Source: Clostridium_AD sp051278035
Lineage (GTDB): Bacteria > Bacillota > Clostridia > Clostridiales > Clostridiaceae
Reading direction: 5' to 3'
DNA length: 10,171 bases
NCBI RefSeq assembly: GCF_051278035.1
Contig: NZ_JBNMNU010000156.1
Span: 1-10,171, forward strand
Positions 1 to 6,033 of this stretch are shown here, piece after piece. The stretch's first letter is position 1. Every line of letters starts with the position of its first letter. The translations under genes were made by a program, and so were the position numbers. The notes below the pieces were generated by a model. The model had not been told where the DNA came from. It did not search any database and worked only from the letters and a program-made list of their open reading frames with translations.

Positions 1-42
1 GTAATGTAAATTTTAACTGAGCAAAAGTGTCATATTGAAAAC

Positions 43-189
43 ATGAGTAAAGAAATAGTAGATGTTGATGGAATATTAAAAATAACATCTGAAAGTATAA
101 TAGGCCACATAGAAAAGGCAAGTATTGTGGATAGACAAATGGAAGAAACCGAAAGGCAACTAAGCGCCTATAGTAAGAAATTAATATAG
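43..189 (+). CDS. Small helical hypothetical protein or truncated C-terminal remnant
   Basis: An ATG at 43 opens a 48-codon frame ending in TAG at 187-189; the frame is already open from position 10, after a stop at 7-9. The product is polar and reads as one or two amphipathic helices, with residues such as IVDVDGILKIT, IIGHIEKA and QMEETERQL. It has no signal peptide, membrane segment or catalytic motif. No convincing ribosome binding site precedes the ATG, so this may be the tail of a decayed gene rather than an independent one. The helical heptad character would fit the end of a chemoreceptor-like coiled coil, but that is a guess and I do not recognise the family. Confidence 0.3.
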   Translation: MSKEIVDVDGILKITSESIIGHIEKASIVDRQMEETERQLSAYSKKLI

Positions 190-280
190 TGTTTTATTTG
201 ATTTAAATCACATTTTAAATAGGTCTAAAGGGATAGAATGTTACTAACAAGTAATTAAATGAAAAATCTAATTGTATTTT

Positions 281-287
281 AGGGAGG
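281..287 (+). promoter_or_regulatory. Ribosome binding site of rubredoxin
   Basis: AGGGAGG lies six bases before the ATG at 294 and fixes the start of this very short gene. Confidence 0.8.
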
Positions 288-293
288 CTTATT

Positions 294-458
294 ATGGAAA
301 AGTATGTTTGTATAGTATGTGGTTATATTTATGATCCAGCAGAAGGTGATAGTGATGGTGGGGTGTCTCCTGGAACAAAATTCCATGAGATTGATGAAGA
401 TTGGGTCTGCCCGTTATGTGGAGTACCAAAATCAGATTTTGAAAAAGTAGAAGAGTAA
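294..458 (+). CDS. Rubredoxin
   Basis: This 54-residue protein is a complete rubredoxin, a cytoplasmic one-electron carrier with a single iron held by four cysteines. The ligands are visible as CIVCGY (Cys6, Cys9) and CPLCG (Cys39, Cys42). The family's aromatic core residues are present too: Tyr4, Tyr11, Tyr13, Phe30, Trp37 and Phe49. The GVSPGTKF stretch also matches the family. The length is normal for clostridial rubredoxins. In anaerobes these proteins pass electrons from NAD(P)H:rubredoxin reductases to oxygen- and peroxide-detoxifying enzymes such as flavodiiron proteins and rubrerythrins; no such partner is in the window. The cupin gene follows 65 bases downstream with no terminator between them, so co-transcription is likely. 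A TAGAAT at 234-239 could be a -10 box, but I see no good -35. The identification is essentially certain. Confidence 0.97.
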   Translation: MEKYVCIVCGYIYDPAEGDSDGGVSPGTKFHEIDEDWVCPLCGVPKSDFEKVEE

Positions 459-509
459 AATTTATTACAACTATAGAGTAATAATTATTAACATCAATAA
501 TAAAATATG

Positions 510-515
510 AAGGAG
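510..515 (+). promoter_or_regulatory. Ribosome binding site of the cupin gene
   Basis: AAGGAG eight bases before the ATG at 524 supports that start. Confidence 0.7.
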
Positions 516-523
516 AAAATATA

Positions 524-844
524 ATGAATATTATTAGAATGAATGAAATAGAAGGCAAGAAAAACATGAGAGGCGTTGTAGCTAAACAACTTATAAGCCA
601 TGATAATACAAGAGTTATGAATTTGAATTTACAGCCTGGAGATGAAGTTCCCCAGCATAAAGTTCCTGTTGATGTATTTTTTTATGTTGTTTCTGGTAAA
701 GGAACAATACAAATTGGAGAAGAAAAAGCTGTAGTTAACGCAACTGATATTATTGTTTGTGCGCCTAATACAAACATGGCACTATGGGCAGACCAAGGTG
801 AAACATTTAGTGTTTTAAATGTTAAAACACCAAATATCAAATAA
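524..844 (+). CDS. Small cupin-domain protein with degenerate metal-binding motifs
   Basis: This 106-residue protein is a single cupin (conserved beta-barrel, Cupin_2 type) with no signal peptide or membrane segment. Cupin motif 1 is recognisable at residues 39-60: PGDEVPQH, then FFYVVSGKG. Motif 2 lies at about 75-90, starting DIIVCAPNTNM. Typical cupins bind a metal through two histidines and a glutamate in motif 1 and one histidine in motif 2. Here only His45 of motif 1 remains: the second His position is Val47, the Glu position is Val51 (Asp50 lies next to it), and motif 2 has Met85 or a neighbour where His is expected. It is therefore more likely a ligand-binding or structural cupin than a classical metal-dependent enzyme. 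It sits 65 bases after rubredoxin, probably in the same transcript, and ends at a strong terminator. The fold is fairly sure; the function is unknown. Confidence 0.85.
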   Translation: MNIIRMNEIEGKKNMRGVVAKQLISHDNTRVMNLNLQPGDEVPQHKVPVDVFFYVVSGKGTIQIGEEKAVVNATDIIVCAPNTNMALWADQGETFSVLNVKTPNIK

Positions 845-868
845 TCAGCCATATTCACAGATATAAAA

Positions 869-902
869 AAACCCCCACATCACTTACGTGATGTGGGGGT
901 TT
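869..902. terminator. Bidirectional intrinsic terminator between cupin and chemoreceptor
   Basis: A perfect 15-bp stem (869-883 with 888-902) has a four-base TTAC loop and a GC-rich core, CCCCCACATCAC. On the minus strand it is followed by a run of seven U, directly after the chemoreceptor stop. On the plus strand it is followed by TTTAAATTT, so it can also end the rubredoxin-cupin transcript. Confidence 0.93.
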
Positions 903-926
903 AAATTTCAAATCTGCTCTATATTG

Positions 927-2975
927 TTAAACCTTAAATTTTTCTATAAGTATATCCAAAGTCTGAGCTAAATTATAAAGTTCATTTGCTTGTGTTTTTA
1001 CATTTTGTATGTCATTTAATTGGTTAGCTGCACTAGCATTAACTTCTTCGGCGGCAGCTGCTGACTGCTCAGACACAGCAGAAATATTGTGTATATTAGA
1101 AGTAAGTAGATCGCTGTTTGTTGACATTACTTCTATGCTTTCACTCATTGATACAATTTTTTCTATTATACTTCCAATAGATACGTTTAACTTCACAAAG
1201 CTGTTCTCTGTAAGAGAAACGGCTGAACTTTGATCTTCTACATTTAATTTAATATTATCCATATTTACTGCTGTAGTTTTAGTAGTATCTATAACTCTAG
1301 TAACTATATCTCTTATATTTTCAGCAGAGGAACCAGACTGTTCGGCAAGCTTTCTAACCTCTTCAGCAACTACAGCAAAGCCTTTTCCAGATTCTCCTGC
1401 CCTTGCAGCTTCTATAGCAGCATTTAAGGCTAATAGGTTAGTTTGAGTGGAAATATTTAGTATTGTACTTAATATTTGACCAATATCTTCAGTCTCCTTT
1501 ACTAAAACTCCAATACTTTCAGCAATCTGTGAAACTCCATTTATAGTGCTTTCATTTTTTGTTTTGAGTTCTTTAAATGCATGCATTGTCTTTTCGCTGC
1601 TAGTTTCCATCTCTTGGCTTTCTATATTTATTTCGCCACTATATTCTCTGATTTTGGATAAGTTATTACTAAATTCAGTTGCGATTTCAGAGGCTTTGTC
1701 TGTTTCAGAAGCCTGTTGTTGAACACCTCTTGAAATTTCATCTATGACTCTAGATATTTCTTCAGAAGAAGAAGTAACTTCATCTGCTTGCCCTGTAAGG
1801 TTTTCAGAAAATTTTAATACATTAACTGAGGAGCCTTTAATTGATAAAACTAGGTTTTTAAAGCTAGCAAGCATATTAGAAAATCTTTTTCCTAATTCTC
1901 CAAGTTCATCAGAACTATTTATATTTGTTAATACAGTCAAATCACCAGCTTCTCCTTTTTCCATGGCTTCTTTCAATTGATTAATTGGACCTGTTATGTT
2001 TTTAGAAACACGTAAGCCTACAATTAAAGCAGCTACAATAAATACAAAGAATAAGGCTGACAGTATTAGAGCCAAAGAAAGAATTTTAGAATATACCTCA
2101 CTGGTATCCAGCATTCCAATTAGCTTCCAACCAGACTTTTCGTTGCTTAAGGAATAAATAAATTTATTTGTACCAAGAAACTTTGTTTGGATAGAATAGT
2201 CTTTTTCATCCATTATTGGTTTCATCCATGATACTTCACTTTTATTATCAAAAGCATTATCTATCTTTTCGTCTTTTGTATCAGGGTTAGTATTTACTCT
2301 ATCAGGATTTAGGTTTTTTTCTAATAAATCTTTGTTTTTAGTGGCTAATACTACGCCGGTTCTATCTAACAGTACTATTTCACCGGTTTTTTCAATCTTA
2401 GTATCGTTAAATAGCTGAGCGATATTAGTTATGTCAATGTCTATACCAGCAACCCCTATTGGTTTTCCTGAGTCGTCTAATATAGTTTTTGTAGCTGTTA
2501 CTACCATCTTTCCAGTTGCTATATCCTTATAGGCATCCTGCCAAAGTACTTCATTATTGGCAATTGTATCTTTATACCAGGATCTCACTGTTGGATCATA
2601 ACCTTCTGGAAGACTTGTTTTAGGAGATATATGCATGCTTTTGTTTTTAGTTGCAACATAAACATTTAATATTTTGGGATTACTTTTAATTATTCCGCTA
2701 AGTTCTTTTTCTACTAAATCTCCTTTTGGATTTGATAATGCATCTTTTGCTATGGAGTTTTCTGTTAGCTGAGCTAACGCCACTTCATAAGCATTATAAT
2801 TTTCATCGATAACATTGCTTACACCTTTTACAGATTTTTCTAAGGAGCTAATATAAGATTCTTTAAGACTATTATATAGGATTACATTTGAAATAATAGC
2901 AGTAGTACACATAGGGACTATGATTATTAATAAAAAGGTTGTAACAAGTTTTTTGTGGATAGTTTTAATTTTCAT
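927..2975 (-). CDS. Methyl-accepting chemotaxis protein with dCache sensor domain
   Basis: This 682-residue transmembrane chemoreceptor senses a ligand outside the cell and controls CheA through CheW. The order is: membrane segment at about 10-34, extracellular double-Cache domain at about 35-295, second membrane segment at about 299-321, HAMP at about 322-375, then a long coiled-coil signalling domain. The signalling tip is unmistakable: QTNLLALNAAIEAARAGE at 511-528, followed by GKGFAVVAEEVRKLAEQS. The sensor has Tyr126, Arg131-x-Trp133-Tyr134, Tyr149-x-Asp151 and Asp179, the pattern described for amino-acid-binding dCache domains, so an amino-acid ligand is inferred. The protein ends EKFKV and has no C-terminal pentapeptide for CheR/CheB docking. 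The start is supported by AGGAGG eight bases upstream. It is a lone gene: no other che gene is in the window. Arginine codons are almost all AGA, as expected for the host. Confidence 0.96.
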   Translation of the reverse strand: MKIKTIHKKLVTTFLLIIIVPMCTTAIISNVILYNSLKESYISSLEKSVKGVSNVIDENYNAYEVALAQLTENSIAKDALSNPKGDLVEKELSGIIKSNPKILNVYVATKNKSMHISPKTSLPEGYDPTVRSWYKDTIANNEVLWQDAYKDIATGKMVVTATKTILDDSGKPIGVAGIDIDITNIAQLFNDTKIEKTGEIVLLDRTGVVLATKNKDLLEKNLNPDRVNTNPDTKDEKIDNAFDNKSEVSWMKPIMDEKDYSIQTKFLGTNKFIYSLSNEKSGWKLIGMLDTSEVYSKILSLALILSALFFVFIVAALIVGLRVSKNITGPINQLKEAMEKGEAGDLTVLTNINSSDELGELGKRFSNMLASFKNLVLSIKGSSVNVLKFSENLTGQADEVTSSSEEISRVIDEISRGVQQQASETDKASEIATEFSNNLSKIREYSGEINIESQEMETSSEKTMHAFKELKTKNESTINGVSQIAESIGVLVKETEDIGQILSTILNISTQTNLLALNAAIEAARAGESGKGFAVVAEEVRKLAEQSGSSAENIRDIVTRVIDTTKTTAVNMDNIKLNVEDQSSAVSLTENSFVKLNVSIGSIIEKIVSMSESIEVMSTNSDLLTSNIHNISAVSEQSAAAAEEVNASAANQLNDIQNVKTQANELYNLAQTLDILIEKFKV

Positions 2976-2983
2976 TTAATTTG

Positions 2984-2989
2984 CCTCCT
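2984..2989 (-). promoter_or_regulatory. Ribosome binding site of the chemoreceptor gene
   Basis: On the minus strand AGGAGG lies eight bases before the ATG at 2975, which fixes the start in front of the first membrane segment. Confidence 0.85.
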
Positions 2990-3008
2990 AAATATTATGT
3001 CATTTCTA

Positions 3009-3035
3009 TCATCGTACTAAATTTGGAAAACTAAA
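3009..3035 (-). promoter_or_regulatory. Candidate sigma-D (sigma-28) type promoter of the chemoreceptor
   Basis: Read on the minus strand, TTTAGTTT (3035-3028) is separated by exactly 11 bases from TACGATGA (3016-3009). The consensus for flagellar and chemotaxis sigma factors is TAAAGTTT-N11-GCCGATAA, so the matches are 6 of 8 and 5 of 8 with the right spacing and the core CGAT intact. The site would give a leader of only about 30 bases. A chemoreceptor is a typical member of that regulon. The match is imperfect and the background is AT-rich. Confidence 0.35.
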
Positions 3036-3139
3036 GAGTAAAACAAAACAAAAAGTAGAATATGCAAAACAATGCAAGAATATACGATATAACCTTCGTA
3101 AAGGTATAAATGATATGGTTAAAGACCTTTTTACATGGA

Positions 3140-3187
3140 AAATAAAACATAGGTAGAAGCATGAATGCTTCTACCTATGTTTTATTT
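3140..3187 (-). terminator. Intrinsic terminator of the nitroreductase gene
   Basis: A near-perfect long palindrome (core AACATAGGTAGAAGCAT pairing with ATGCTTCTACCTATGTT) has a very small loop around 3162-3165. On the minus strand it is followed by TTTTATTTT. Its upstream arm overlaps the nitroreductase stop codon (3184-3182). The remaining 150 or so bases up to the chemoreceptor form that gene's leader. Confidence 0.88.
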
Positions 3188-3925
3188 ATCGTTTGTAAAT
3201 CCTTGATCCTTTATTGAACCATATACTTTTGGAAAGTAAACAAATTTATATATATTTGAAGTTAGTAGACTCCAATTTCCTTCTTGAGCATCTCTACCAA
3301 TTTCTTTTAAATAAGCTTCCATTTCTGTGTCGTATTTATCAATGGCAGGCTTTAATATTTCAGTATTATATTTTTCTTTATGTTTAAAAGTTTCAAAAGC
3401 CATTCTTGGTTTTTGCCTCGAGTTATCAGAAGGATAACCTAAGGCAAGTCCTGCAACAGGGTAAGTGTACTTTGGTAATTCTAATAATTCAATTATTTCA
3501 TCAGGACTTTTTCTAATTCCTCCAATAGGAACAATTCCTATCCCTAAAGATTCAGCAGCTATTATAGTACCTCCCATAGCTATTCCTGCATCAAAGGTTC
3601 CAGCAAGAGTTCCTTCCATGCTTTCGTGAATCACCTGTGAATTACCTGTTTTTTCACCAGCTAAACTTGTTTTGTAGAAATCCATGACAAAAATTAAAAA
3701 TACTGAAGAATCTTCAATCCATTTTTGGTCTCCAGCTAAATGGGCCAATTTCTTTTTCTTTTCTTTGTCTCTCACTACAATAATAGAAGTTTGCTGGCCA
3801 TTTATAGAATTTGGCATGGCTTGTGCAGATTTCAGAATTTGGTCTAAAACCTCCTCCGGTATATCTTTATCTAAATAAGATCTTATAGATCTATGATCTT
3901 GAATTAATTTTATGGTTTCATTCAT
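3182..3925 (-). CDS. NfsA/NfrA-type flavin nitroreductase, NAD(P)H-dependent
   Basis: This 247-residue FMN enzyme belongs to the nitroreductase superfamily, NfsA/FRP/NfrA branch. It is a cytoplasmic oxidoreductase that passes hydride from NAD(P)H to nitro compounds, quinones or flavin. Visible family marks are the N-terminal HRSIRSY (FMN phosphate binding), QAMPNSINGQQ, the central GIGIVPIGGIR, LLELPKYTYPVAGLALGYP, and the C-terminal extension QKPRMAFETFKHKEKY. The length fits the branch. An ATG nine bases further upstream (3934) directly abuts the AAGGGG at 3940-3935 and cannot use it. The ATG at 3925 has the proper nine-base spacing and gives MNETIKLI, like other members, so I chose it. It is monocistronic, with its own promoter and terminator, divergent from marR. 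The natural substrate cannot be told from sequence. No CGN arginine codon was noticed. Confidence 0.93.
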   Translation of the reverse strand: MNETIKLIQDHRSIRSYLDKDIPEEVLDQILKSAQAMPNSINGQQTSIIVVRDKEKKKKLAHLAGDQKWIEDSSVFLIFVMDFYKTSLAGEKTGNSQVIHESMEGTLAGTFDAGIAMGGTIIAAESLGIGIVPIGGIRKSPDEIIELLELPKYTYPVAGLALGYPSDNSRQKPRMAFETFKHKEKYNTEILKPAIDKYDTEMEAYLKEIGRDAQEGNWSLLTSNIYKFVYFPKVYGSIKDQGFTNDK

Positions 3926-3934
3926 TTTATACAT

Positions 3935-3940
3935 CCCCTT
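3935..3940 (-). promoter_or_regulatory. Ribosome binding site that decides the nitroreductase start
   Basis: On the minus strand AAGGGG ends immediately before the first ATG (3934) but nine bases before the second (3925). Only the second is at a usable distance. Confidence 0.75.
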
Positions 3941-3962
3941 AGTATAGTTTAATTTACGTTAT

Positions 3963-4020
3963 TAATCATTACTGTTAAACGATAACAATAATCATTAACA
4001 AAATTATACTCCTAATGATT
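3963..4020. promoter_or_regulatory. Putative operator cluster on the nitroreductase promoter
   Basis: Three copies of an 8-mer are present: AATCATTA at 3964-3971 and 3990-3997, and its exact inverse TAATGATT at 4013-4020. The last two form a perfect inverted repeat with a 15-base spacer that holds the -10 box of the nitroreductase promoter. Between the first two copies lies another perfect dyad, TGTTA-N5-TAACA (3973-3987). A dimeric repressor bound here would block RNA polymerase. The divergent MarR protein is the obvious candidate, by position only. Background AT-richness weakens single repeats, but the arrangement around the -10 box is hard to dismiss. Confidence 0.5.
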
Positions 4021-4031
4021 TTTAAAAGCAA
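4003..4031 (-). promoter_or_regulatory. Sigma-A promoter of the nitroreductase gene
   Basis: On the minus strand TTGCTT (4031-4026) is followed after 17 bases by a perfect TATAAT (4008-4003). Transcription would begin near 3996, giving a leader of about 70 bases that contains the repeats described under the operator entry. Confidence 0.8.
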
Positions 4032-4102
4032 GCTTTTACTAGAGCGACTATTTATGGATGAATTTATGTAAGTTAAAGGTAATAGCAGAAAGATGAGAAA
4101 GA

Positions 4103-4131
4103 TTGACTCACTTTTCATCTACGTGTACAAT
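4103..4131 (+). promoter_or_regulatory. Sigma-A promoter of the marR / YczE-kinase unit, with overlapping dyad
   Basis: TTGACT (4103-4108), a 17-base spacer and TACAAT (4126-4131) form a strong vegetative promoter. Transcription would begin near 4138, about 47 bases before the marR start. An inverted repeat TTTCAT-N11-ATGAAA (4113-4118 and 4130-4135) lies over the spacer and -10 box, as expected for an autorepressing MarR protein. The operator reading is inference. Confidence 0.8.
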
Positions 4132-4170
4132 GAAATAGTTAGCTTTCTAATTATTATAATTCTAATCAAA

Positions 4171-4176
4171 AGGAGG
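4171..4176 (+). promoter_or_regulatory. Ribosome binding site of marR
   Basis: AGGAGG eight bases before the ATG at 4185. Confidence 0.85.
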
Positions 4177-4184
4177 GAATAAAC

Positions 4185-4634
4185 ATGAAACATGAGTTGC
4201 ATTACATAGTACGGATTTGCCACACCCTTTGTAACAAAAAAATCTTGCAACAAACATGTACCTTAGGATTGTCACCGGGTCAACCAAAAATTTTGGAGTT
4301 TCTAGAATATAACAATGGTTGTGAGCAAAAAGAAATTGCTAAAGCTTGTGAGATCGAGCCAGCCACGGTTACTAATTTATTAACCAGAATGGAGAAGATT
4401 AATCTAATTGAGCGAAAACAGTTAAATGGAAATCGACGTTCTTGGCATGTTTTTTTAACAACGGAAGGAGAAATAGTGACCCAAAAAGTCATGAAAATTT
4501 TTGATGAAGTGAAAAAGAAAGCCTTTGAAGGATTTACAATGGAGGAACAGGTAGAGACATTTCGTCTACTGACAAAGATGTCTGATAATTTATCTGATTC
4601 TAAACAGAACAATGAAAAAAGTGAAGGGGAGTGA
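4185..4634 (+). CDS. MarR-family transcriptional regulator, cysteine-rich
   Basis: This 149-residue protein is a winged-helix repressor of the MarR family, which binds DNA as a dimer through helices at both ends. The helix-turn-helix runs from about 47 to 73: QKEIAKACEIEPATVTNLLTRMEK. It is followed by the wing (about 75-95), with RKQLNGNRRSWHVFLT and TEGE. The length is typical. Five cysteines (12, 16, 25, 46, 55) are unusual for so small a regulator; Cys46 and Cys55 lie at the recognition domain, which makes thiol or redox sensing possible but unproven. The downstream fusion gene starts nine bases after the stop, so the two form an operon. It diverges from the nitroreductase, whose promoter carries dyads. 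Most arginines are CGN coded, unlike the neighbouring host genes. The family is certain; ligand and targets are inferred. Confidence 0.93.
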   Translation: MKHELHYIVRICHTLCNKKILQQTCTLGLSPGQPKILEFLEYNNGCEQKEIAKACEIEPATVTNLLTRMEKINLIERKQLNGNRRSWHVFLTTEGEIVTQKVMKIFDEVKKKAFEGFTMEEQVETFRLLTKMSDNLSDSKQNNEKSEGE

Positions 4635-4643
4635 TACTCTAGA

Positions 4644-5951
4644 ATGTCAATTCGCGAGGTAGTGAAACGTTATTTATTTTTTGTTTTAGGTTTATTCCTG
4701 ATGGCGGTGGGGGTTGCGTTATCGACTCGATCTAATTTAGGAACTTCTCCTATTTCATCTGTACCATATGTGTTAAGTTTGGGATTGTCTATGACGATTG
4801 GTCAATTTACCTTTTTAATGAACTTATTATTTATTATTTTTCAAATTTTATTATTAAGAAAAAAATTCAAGTCGATTCAGCTACTTCAAGTTGTGATAGC
4901 TTTTATATTTGCCTATTTTACCGATTTTACTATGGGATTGTTTTCATGGATAAATGTGACGAATTATCCTGCTCAAGTAGGATTATTTGTACTTAGTTGT
5001 TTAATTCTTGCTCTTGGAGTCAGTATGGAAGTGACTGCTGATGTTGTCATGATGGCTGGTGAAGGAGTCGTTAGTGCCATCTCAAAAGTTACGAAGAAGG
5101 AATTCGGAAAATTAAAAGTAGCTTTCGATGTTACACGTGTAATTTGTGGTTTGATTTTTTCGTTTATTCTTTTTCATCGACTAAATGGAATAAGAGAGGG
5201 AACGGTTTTAGCATCTTTATTAGTTGGAACCCTTGTTCGTTTAATAAACAAAAGGTTGAGTTTTATGGATGCTGTATTTAAAGGTAAATCGACAACTTTG
5301 AATACGAGTGAAGCTTTAACAGTTGCTCAAAAAAATCACCCACTAGTAGTGACAATTAGTCGTGAATATGGTAGTGGAGCGCTTGATATTGGTAAAAAAA
5401 TATCAGCCGATTTAGGTATTTCTTTCTACGACACGCAAGTATTAAAAACAGCTGCCGAAGAAACAGGCCTTTCCGAAAAACTTATTGAGGAAAACGACCA
5501 ATTTGTTCCAAATTTGTTATTGAATCAGTTATTATCTCAAGAATATGCCTTTTCTAAAAAGGAGAAAGATCCTCTAAATGCTATCTATGAATCAGAAAAG
5601 AGAGCTATTATGAAGCTTGCCAATACCGAATCTTGCGTGATTATGGAACATTGTTCTGATTCCATTTTAGCTGATTTTCCAGGCAGCTTCCATGTGTTTA
5701 TTCATGCAGATAAAGCAAGTAGAATGAAGCGTATTCAATATGAATATGGAATATCAGAGAAAAATGTCGAAGAAACGCTACACAAAACTGATAGGGCAAG
5801 AGAAACCTATTATCAAATCTATGCAGAACGTAAATGGGGACGTGTTAAGAACTATGATTTGACAGTTAATAGTGCGGTATTTGGATTAGAAAAAACCACT
5901 GAATTAATCGAAGAAGCCATTAAAGAAAAAGAGGCTTCATATGAAAACTAA
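4644..5951 (+). CDS. YczE-like membrane domain fused to a cytidylate-kinase-like domain
   Basis: This 435-residue two-part protein has an N-terminal half (about 8-205) resembling YczE/YyaS/YitT-type membrane proteins. It has around five to six hydrophobic segments (9-25, 36-72, 79-100, 111-128, 158-178, 185-202) and the family-like STRSNLGTSPISSVPYVLS. The C-terminal half (about 233-430) is a cytidylate-kinase-like domain: VVTISREYGSGALDIGKKIS (235-254), GISFYDTQVL, VFIHADKASRMKRI, KTDRARETYYQIYAERKWG (381-399) and NYDLTVNS. The canonical P-loop lysine is absent, as in this family generally (GSG then Ala-Leu-Asp), so kinase activity is not assured. Where relatives usually read Gly-Arg-Cys, this protein has Glu335-His336-Cys337. 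The kinase-like part should face the cytoplasm. Translation probably uses AAGGGGAG at 4624-4631, a long 12-base spacing. Ten of sixteen arginines are CGN. The biological role is unknown. Confidence 0.88.
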   Translation: MSIREVVKRYLFFVLGLFLMAVGVALSTRSNLGTSPISSVPYVLSLGLSMTIGQFTFLMNLLFIIFQILLLRKKFKSIQLLQVVIAFIFAYFTDFTMGLFSWINVTNYPAQVGLFVLSCLILALGVSMEVTADVVMMAGEGVVSAISKVTKKEFGKLKVAFDVTRVICGLIFSFILFHRLNGIREGTVLASLLVGTLVRLINKRLSFMDAVFKGKSTTLNTSEALTVAQKNHPLVVTISREYGSGALDIGKKISADLGISFYDTQVLKTAAEETGLSEKLIEENDQFVPNLLLNQLLSQEYAFSKKEKDPLNAIYESEKRAIMKLANTESCVIMEHCSDSILADFPGSFHVFIHADKASRMKRIQYEYGISEKNVEETLHKTDRARETYYQIYAERKWGRVKNYDLTVNSAVFGLEKTTELIEEAIKEKEASYEN

Positions 5952-6033
5952 ATCACTTATACTCGTACGGAATATTATAAAAATGAAAATAATGCAGGGT
6001 ATGAAAGTATATACACTGTATATTTGTGGATAG

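Noticed and set aside
292..567. Minus-strand 91-codon frame
   Set aside because: It lies antisense to rubredoxin and the leader of the cupin gene, both well supported; its composition is an AT-rich shadow with no ribosome binding site.
1009..1980. Two plus-strand frames inside the chemoreceptor (1009-1233, 1744-1980)
   Set aside because: They are antisense to the conserved signalling domain and show no family resemblance.
2990..3140. Riboswitch, for example for cyclic di-GMP, in the long leader region of the chemoreceptor
   Set aside because: No conserved GEMM-type sequence is visible, only a small hairpin with ACCTT/AAGGT arms near 3100.
3684..3878. Plus-strand 64-codon frame inside the nitroreductase
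   Set aside because: It is the complement of the conserved flavin-binding region; no start signal.
4280..4612. Minus-strand 110-codon frame inside marR
   Set aside because: It is antisense to the winged-helix coding sequence and has no ribosome binding site or recognisable motif.
6009..6023. ATATAC-ACT-GTATAT inverted repeat as a terminator of the fusion operon
   Set aside because: It has only one G-C pair per arm and no U run; too weak to call.
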